Positions 58,044-64,000 of a stretch of DNA of 64,000 nt are shown one piece after another. Within the stretch, counting starts at the first letter, position 1. Every line of letters begins with the position of its first letter. The stretch lies in assembly GCA_013368445.1 (NCBI GenBank), contig JAACJO010000004.1, forward strand, positions 806,001 to 870,000, read 5' to 3'. The stretch is from Leucocoprinus leucothites (lineage: Eukaryota > Basidiomycota > Agaricomycetes > Agaricales > Agaricaceae). A model generated the notes under the pieces. It made no database searches. It worked only from the letters and a program-made list of their open reading frames with translations, and had not been told where the DNA came from. The position numbers and the translations under genes were made by a program.

Positions 58044-58536
58044 CTATGTGGTGGCGGATGGTGGGTTCTCGGCATCCTCGCCAAAATTTTCCAATGTCCG
58101 TACAACAAGATCCACATTTTCGAGAAAAGCGTTGACTGTCAACCTCGCCAACCTGACGGTGAGAGTATCAAATCTCCTGTAATAAATCAGATTTCCATCA
58201 GCCTCAGCCTCATCAATGAACGAGTTAATAACACAATCCACGACAGGCCAGATTCTGATGCCTAGGAATAAAAAATCGACGTACGCGATGAGTTTGTTTC
58301 CATCTACACTCAATTCCCGTTTTACCGCTTGCGGTTGGAGCTCCTTATCAACATCAATGACTTGCTTTGCTATGGAAGCATGTTTCGTGGATGCGAATGG
58401 AACTTCGACCGTCCTACATACCATGCAGCGGCCGCAGAGCGCAGGAAAAACGGTATTAAGTTAACAACTGTCTCTCTGCAACGCCCCTGAGAAATCTGAT
58501 AAGCCTTACACAGTGTGCCAGTCCGACGATGTCATG
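58044..58536 (-). CDS. PCC1: KEOPS/EKC complex subunit Pcc1 (LAGE3 family)
   Basis: Three exons. The start MTSSDWHT is spliced to VTVEVPFASTKHASIAKQV over an intron of about 85 bases at about 58425-58510. The Pcc1 core follows: VDKELQPQAVKRELSVDG, then RFDTLTVRLARLTVNAFLEN and VDLVVRTLENFG. The second intron (about 58176-58286) is 108 bases, a multiple of three, and has no stop in frame, so reading through it is open but inserts about 36 unconserved residues. KEOPS makes the t6A modification of tRNAs that read ANN codons and affects telomeres; Pcc1 is its dimerising subunit. The length (about 90 residues) is normal for the family. Confidence 0.9.
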
Positions 58537-59264
58537 ACGCTGTTGGGTTTTGTATTAAGAATGCTTGTGCTTGACAACAGATGAGCCTAGAAGGACTACG
58601 TGAGTGTTGGGAGTTGAGTTGAAGACATGATCTTGGATTGTGATGTCACGGCCGACTCACGGCAGTAGATAGCCACATGTCCTCATCAATTCCTCAAACG
58701 AGTAAATACCAGCATATCAAGCATGTGTATTAAACACAAAACACAACCAGGTGCATAGGAAACCAGCAGTCTCCAGGACATCTCATGGATACATAGCAGA
58801 GCACGGCATTGCTAGTATAACGGGTATAATCGCGAGATTGTAATCCAAATAGACTGTAAAGAATAAGGATACCAAGACAATTTAAAGAAAATGAGAGAGA
58901 AAGGGAGATATTCGTACAACACGTACGCCTACTTAGAGGGACAAAAAGAGGGGCACACCCACTTCAGTTATCCAACGGTCAACCAGCCCGCCCAACAGAA
59001 AGAGAATACCTCTTGAACAAAATGATAAAAACCTCGTCAAGAATCATATTTCCGTCAGTTTGAAACCTGCAATCCCAAGCGCCATCAATGCCTCCTGAGC
59101 AAGCAGAACCCAAATCTGCCGCGAGATTTAACCTTATAAAACATATGCACACAGAACAAATAACCAGGATTCTTTTCCACTCCAGCACCAGGGCGTTCAG
59201 TGAAAGGGTCGACTCCCTTGAAGATGAACACCGAACGCCGCTCAGTTGTAGAAGCGGAATGTTT
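58537..59264. other. Spacer PCC1 / GPI-anchored gene
   Basis: About 730 bases. Frames here are short and mirror the 3' end of the next minus gene. Some A-rich tracts (near 58735) are seen, but no gene or RNA is recognised. Confidence 0.45.
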
Positions 59265-60080
59265 TTACAGGAGGAGGGCAATGGCGCCACCGATGGCGGT
59301 GAGAGCCAGGGCAGGGATGCTGAGATGGCGGGGGACAGCAGCGGCGTTGGTGCCGAATGGGTTGGCAGCGTTAGCCGCACCAACGGGGGCAACGGATGGC
59401 GATGGGCTGGAATTTCCACCGCCAACGCTGTAGGTGGGGGTGACAATGAGACTGAAAAGCGGGATCAGATCGAGGTTGAAAGGGGATCAGAAAAGTTGAC
59501 CCACGTTGTTGCAGCTACTACATCACTAGCGGAAGAACCAGACGCAGACACGGAGGCAGAGGAGGAAGAGGCAGCAGGGCACTCCTTAACGGTAACCTAC
59601 GAAAACCGGGATGAACAGGGCTGAACTTGATGCCAAGCAGAGAACAAGACTTACCACTGCACTCCAGCCCTCCTCACCATCGGCGTCCTCGAGAGAGATC
59701 TGAACTTTCTGGTCAACCTTGAGATCGCCAACCTTGAAGGAAGCAAAGGTCTTGTCGAAGTCACCGGCGTCAATGCTATATGAAATGATGTCAGATGTCA
59801 GGGCTCGGATTTGGTCGCAGCAGAAAAAAAGAGCGCACAGAGCGTCACCACATGGGTCATCAGCAGGAACCACAATGAGGTTATAAGGTCCCTTTGTTGA
59901 TTGCCAGGACACTTCGACCTCCTTGTCTTTGCACTACCCAAAAAATGAGCTGGTTTTTTAGAAGTGGAAAAAGGGCCTACGTACGGCATAGATTTCTGGG
60001 GTCGACACTGCGAAGTCAGCGAAGACCGCGTTGATAGCAAAGGTGAAAAAGAGCGCGAGGGAAAAGAATGTGGAGTACAT
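59265..60080 (-). CDS. Secreted, Ser/Ala-rich GPI-anchored protein
   Basis: About five exons. The signal peptide is MYSTFFSLALFFTFAINAVF, with cleavage probably after Ala-Asp. The mature part begins DFAVSTPEIYA, spliced to CKDKEVEVSWQST and GPYNLIVVPADDPCGDAL, a Kre9/Knh1-like beta-sandwich, then FDKTFASFKVGDLKVDQ and VQISLEDADGEEGWSA and the Cys of TVKECPAAS. The mucin-like Ser/Ala stretch is followed by a Pro/Asn/Ala-rich part. The protein ends in a hydrophobic tail IPALALTAIGGAIALLL, a GPI-addition signal. This is the common mushroom family of Ser/Thr-rich GPI-anchored wall proteins; function is not established. It probably acts at the cell wall or surface. Confidence 0.8.
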
Positions 60081-60369
60081 CTTAATTTCAGAGGATAAGA
60101 TGAGAGAGGGGGACGTTATAAGGACGGGAGGACACGGGAACGCGGCGGGGGGGAGGCGAGAAGGATGGGGGTGGAGGAAAAGATGGGAAATCCAACGGAG
60201 GATAAGGTACGTCCAAATACAAATATCACCAAATAAGCTCCCATACGAGAACAATATCACATCAATTACCTGTCCATCAAAACAGCCAAGCACATGGGTG
60301 GCCACTCTTCCTGCTTTATTATCCAACTGATAAATACAAAAAGAATAAACTATTCCCTTCTGGTACACA

Positions 60370-63199
60370 CTACAGCTTCGCTAGTGGCTTGTCCTTGAAC
60401 GTCGCCAGCATTGTTCTCTTTGAAATTCTATACAATGGGTTCGTCAGTACATGAGCTGATGGGAATTCTAAGCATCCGAGGAAAAATGTTGCCATGGACA
60501 CGATCTGCCGGGATTTGGCAGCCGCATTTTCCTCGACTCTGAAAACCGTGTAAAGAGTCTCAAACTCACCCGGAGTGGGCAATGGGCGAAGGACTCTTCT
60601 TCGGCCCCTCAACCGTGCTTCTCTCCTCGAGGGGTACATAATCCCGCTTGCCCGCACCCACAAATATCTACCCGGAGCGAATCACAGATTTTAGCTTTCA
60701 GCTCGTGGCTCGACCACACCCCACGTGGAATCGGCTTACCTGCCGGGGTCTCCAGATCTTCACCCCTCCTTCCTGAAGCATCATCTTAAAGTCGTCTCAC
60801 TTCAATCGTTTCATCTCAAGTGCGGTTTGAGGCATGTACACACCTGACGCCAGTGGGCAAGCCAGCCTACCACTCGCGGTACAGCAAACAAGACAGGGAA
60901 GAAGTCCAATGGGAAGCCTGAAAACATACGAAAAACATGAGCCAAGTTATCCGCAGATACCGGGATTATCACGCACCCATCGCTCGGTAAATGAGGCCAC
61001 TTTACCGTGGAGAAGTCGGCAGTAATTAGAAAAACTCCGTCTCGATGAGACCCTAGAACACGCACCTCCTGTATCTAATGTTAGCTTGGACACACATAAA
61101 ACATATGTTTGTGACACGCACCAGAAGTCCACATTCGGAGCTAATTTCCGCTTGACGAAATATTCATCTTTCATGGCTGCCTCATGCAGGGCCATTGCTG
61201 TCTCAAGTAGCTCGTCTTTCCCGGTGCTGTAGCGTGACGAGTGAGCGCACATCTTTCCATGAGATTCAATCAATCTCACATTTTGAAAACTTCATCTGCA
61301 GTTTTGCGAACGATAAACGACCGTGGATCAGACTGTATTAATATCAGACATCAGAAAAGTTGGCCTTGGCCCGTGAGCGGCACTTCTCACCGTCTTGTAC
61401 ACCCTGGGCGAACATCCGATGAGTGAGGATAATCTATTTCGGTCAGGAATGCACTCACCGGTGTCCAAATCCAGACAGCACCTTTTCGCGCCGTTTAACA
61501 GCCTCAATGAAGGCTGGAACGTTCTCTGGTCTAGAACCATGCGATGGTTGAGCATTGGGTTGAGCTTAGTAGCGAGCTTCCACTCACTTGCCAATAGAGA
61601 TCAACATGCGAATAACAGCTTCATTAGCACCACCTGTAAAATTCCATCAGCCATAGGTGCAGCGTATCAGAGGGCCGGCCGACCATGAAGAGGTCCACTA
61701 AGGAGATTGTGGCATTAATACGACTTTTGGAAGGTCATTTATCTTTGGATACTCACTAAAGGGAAGCGCAACCAGCCCTTTGGAAATGAGGACTACTTGA
61801 GTATCGTGAGGAATTCATCTAAAGGATAGAGGCTCACGCAATGGCCGAATAAGGATCTACAAGTGAGCTACCAGTCTGAAGAACCGTAGTGCAGGAAGCG
61901 TTGAGCTCGTGGTCCGCATGTAGGAGGAAGAGAACGTCCAGCGCCTTCTCCAAAACTGGGTTAGGTCGATAATCTTCTTGGCCAAGGTGATCCATCTGAT
62001 ATAAGAAACTATAAGAAGAGACTGAGGCTCAATTCTCCTGCTTAATCACGGCAACTTACGATCCAGTATAGCTGAGACCATGAGGGGGGGTCACAAAGTT
62101 GCGACCTTGACGAACACGATAGGCCATGCTAAAGGTGCCTTTGAGTCGGAACTCTTCTTGTGATACCATGATAAGATGCTACCCACGCAGCAAGTGTTGT
62201 AGCTTTTCCGATGAGACGGTAAATCTGCTTGTCCATGGTTGCCAACGAGTCGGCAGTTCCTGCCGTGTAGAGTCTTTGACCTTGTAATGAAGGATTTGCT
62301 TCGGCATAGTAGGAGCCCAAGTATGCAAATGCGCTCGTCAACATGGCCATAGGATGGGCGTCATATCTGGTGGCTGATTAGACGCCCATAATATAGAGTG
62401 TCATTCACAGAGCTTCACCTGAACGACTGGAAGAATTCCTCGGCGTCTGCGTGCATGGCACTGTGGTGCAGAACCTCCCGCTCGAAGACATCAAATTGAG
62501 ACTTGGTAGGGAGAGATCCATAGATGAGGAGATAGGCTATTCGGAAACGGTTCAGTAACAGCTCAATGAGAGAGCTGTAAGCCGTTCTTACCCGTTTCAA
62601 GGTGAGATGACTTGAGAGCCAGTTGTTCTATTGGATACCCTCTAAATGATGTAGAGGTAAGAGGCTATTGAGCATTGATTGCTTTGGAAAGAACCCGCAC
62701 CTGTAGCGCAACACTAACACAGGGGTGAACTCTCAACCTCTGGAATGAACAATCCAAAATGACATACCACCAGCCTCTCCGTCAATGTGTGTGATCTCAC
62801 TCCTGATGACTGCAGTGTTCAAGAACCCTCGATCGGAGACGCGTAGCCCCTTCTCCGTTTCATTCTCTTCTCTTTCTCCAGGCAGGCGAGGAGCCTTGAT
62901 AGCTTTGAATGCAGTAGCGGGAATGCTATTATCCTCGATCCTGCGGAAGACGCACGGGTCAGTATTTCAAAGTTCGTTTGCAAGAATTGGCCACGGATGA
63001 TCATCATCAGGTAGACGGTGCATTGCTGCGCAGCATTGCGGCACAGTACGAGATACCACTGAGGTACCCATGCGAAGCTGATCACCGCCAGGTCGAGTGT
63101 TCAATATAAAAATACATACGGGATTGTATACACTTTTCCTGTCCTATTATCCCGTACGGTTAGGTTCTGGCTATTCTCCTGAGATTCCGGCTTGCCCAT
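60370..63199 (-). CDS. Citrate synthase, peroxisomal type (PTS1 end)
   Basis: Over ten exons. [13 protein letters not shown] leads straight into [15 protein letters not shown], with no mitochondrial presequence. Next: [47 protein letters not shown]. Substrate-side blocks are [19 protein letters not shown] and [17 protein letters not shown], then [14 protein letters not shown]. The catalytic His of [15 protein letters not shown] is joined over an intron near 61636-61685. The second is in [11 protein letters not shown]. The end shows [20 protein letters not shown] and HWRQ, then [19 protein letters not shown] reading through the last segments ends ...DKPLAKL, where Ala-Lys-Leu is a classical PTS1. 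In fungi such a synthase feeds the glyoxylate cycle and acetyl export. Details of the last two introns are uncertain. Confidence 0.9.
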
Positions 63200-63808
63200 T
63201 GTTCAAACGTTCAGCGCAGCCCGAAGGTAATGATGGTAGAGACAAAGTAGATGGTTTGTTGAGCGGCATCTCTGCTTAATATAATGATGGACCTTGCGCT
63301 TGCTTGTGATGATATGGTCACCCAGGGTAATGCCGGAGGTCACAAATGCAATCACATGCGTTTTGCTTGTACTTACCCTGGCAAGGTTATCATTCCGTTG
63401 ATTGCACTTTCCTAAACGTTGCGACTTTGGCTGCTGATTGTTAAATAGATTTCAAGGCTGACGCCGTCAATGGTTCCGTTGACCACCGAAATTTCAAGGA
63501 GGCCTCAACGCTTGAGCTGAGCCGGTAAGATTACCGAGACGAGCGCCTGGCACTAGCTGAGTCCGGTTGTTTGCCGGCATTGGGACTATGCTGGTGTATG
63601 TGGGACGCCGGCCCGGGGTGCTCAGTGCAGGAGCAGTCCTTTACTTCCATCGAAAGACGCAAGTAGCTCTGGAATTCGTTCATCCCAGCAGTCGACTTCG
63701 CTCTCTTCCCAATGCTCATTTTCCGGTTTACTGGGCGCCAATCATATGTTTGTTGACATTGCGAAGCTGTGATGGAAGTGGTCAACAGTTCTTTGTCCCT
63801 TCAACACC
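63200..63808. other. Divergent spacer citrate synthase / NACHT gene
   Basis: About 610 bases between divergent starts. It should contain both promoters. Only short frames are seen. Confidence 0.45.
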
Positions 63809-64000
63809 ATGTCTGTACTCCCTGGAGCTCATGACTTCGTGATCAATGGCGCCAACTTCAACACTTACAATCAACCTGGTACAACAGGCGAGTCTTCCCC
63901 GGGTCACTGCACTAATCATGCTGATCTGGTGCTCAGGAATCGACATCCTCTTTGAAGCTTCTACTCCAGAGGCAGCAGTCGACGCTGAAGAACGGGACTA
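63809..64000 (+). CDS. Partial N-terminus of a second NACHT-type STAND protein (cut by window edge)
   Basis: The start MSVLPGAHDFVINGANFNTY is the short N-terminal block (GAHDFVINGA.F) known from mushroom NACHT proteins. It is followed over an intron by GIDILFEASTPEAAVDAEE, which precedes the usual Cys-His-Pro-Gly-Thr-Arg box and P-loop, beyond the window. Two introns are possible: GT..AG at 63879-63936, or GC..AG at 63888-63936 (ACAG|GCGAGT); both keep the frame. The block differs from that of the NACHT gene at 15161-16942, so these are not a recent duplicate. The rest is not seen, so the assignment rests on about 48 residues. Confidence 0.6.

Noticed and set aside
1..64000. CRISPR array, prokaryotic operon, plasmid or prophage features
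   Set aside because: Spliceosomal introns, eukaryotic tRNAs and fungal families throughout; no regularly spaced repeats were seen.

Overview
The window is nuclear DNA of a filamentous basidiomycete, most likely an Agaricomycete. The evidence is dense gene packing, many introns of about 50-60 bp with GT..AG ends and CTNA-type branch points, coding GC near 50 percent, and protein families typical of mushrooms: an N-anchored GMC oxidoreductase, NACHT NLR-like STANDs, orphan 7TM proteins and peroxisomal citrate synthase. I cannot name the species. No rRNA, transposon, CRISPR array or viral gene was recognised.

Layout. 1-8.7 kb: two related 7TM membrane proteins on + flank a GMC oxidoreductase on -. 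8.7-17 kb is gene-poor and holds a SAC7-type RhoGAP (+) and a complete NACHT STAND protein (-). At 17.4 kb there is tRNA-Gly(CCC), followed by housekeeping genes: NOM1/SGD1 (+), EFM4 methyltransferase (-), PAM18/TIM14 (-). 23-32 kb is the accessory core: three head-to-tail genes (+), each joining an N-terminal region that looks like a catalytically dead DEDD exonuclease to a UPF1-like SF1 helicase. The third gene is compositionally mosaic. 32-45 kb: carnitine acetyltransferase (-), RMI1 (+), DNAJC8/Spf31 (-), COX11 (+), RAD2/XPG (-). 45-63 kb: a very long CAF120/SKG3-like PH protein (-), initiator tRNA-Met (-), complex I NDUFB8 (-), a SAM methyltransferase (+), EBP1/PA2G4-like protein (+), Pcc1 of KEOPS (-), a GPI-anchored secreted protein (-) and citrate synthase with a PTS1 (-). 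At the right edge a second NACHT-type gene begins (+) and is cut by the window.

Functional threads. Several genes serve mitochondria (PAM18, COX11, NDUFB8). Carnitine acetyltransferase and citrate synthase both end in PTS1-like tripeptides, so peroxisomal acetyl-unit export could run by either route. RAD2 and RMI1 serve DNA repair. NOM1, EFM4, EBP1, CAF120 and Pcc1 serve ribosome, translation, mRNA and tRNA metabolism. The helicase array and the two NACHT genes are the candidate defence or self/non-self content.

Gene limits were built by splicing exons by eye from splice sites and protein family similarity. Outer limits are firmer than individual introns. Family names rest on recognised motifs, not on searches.
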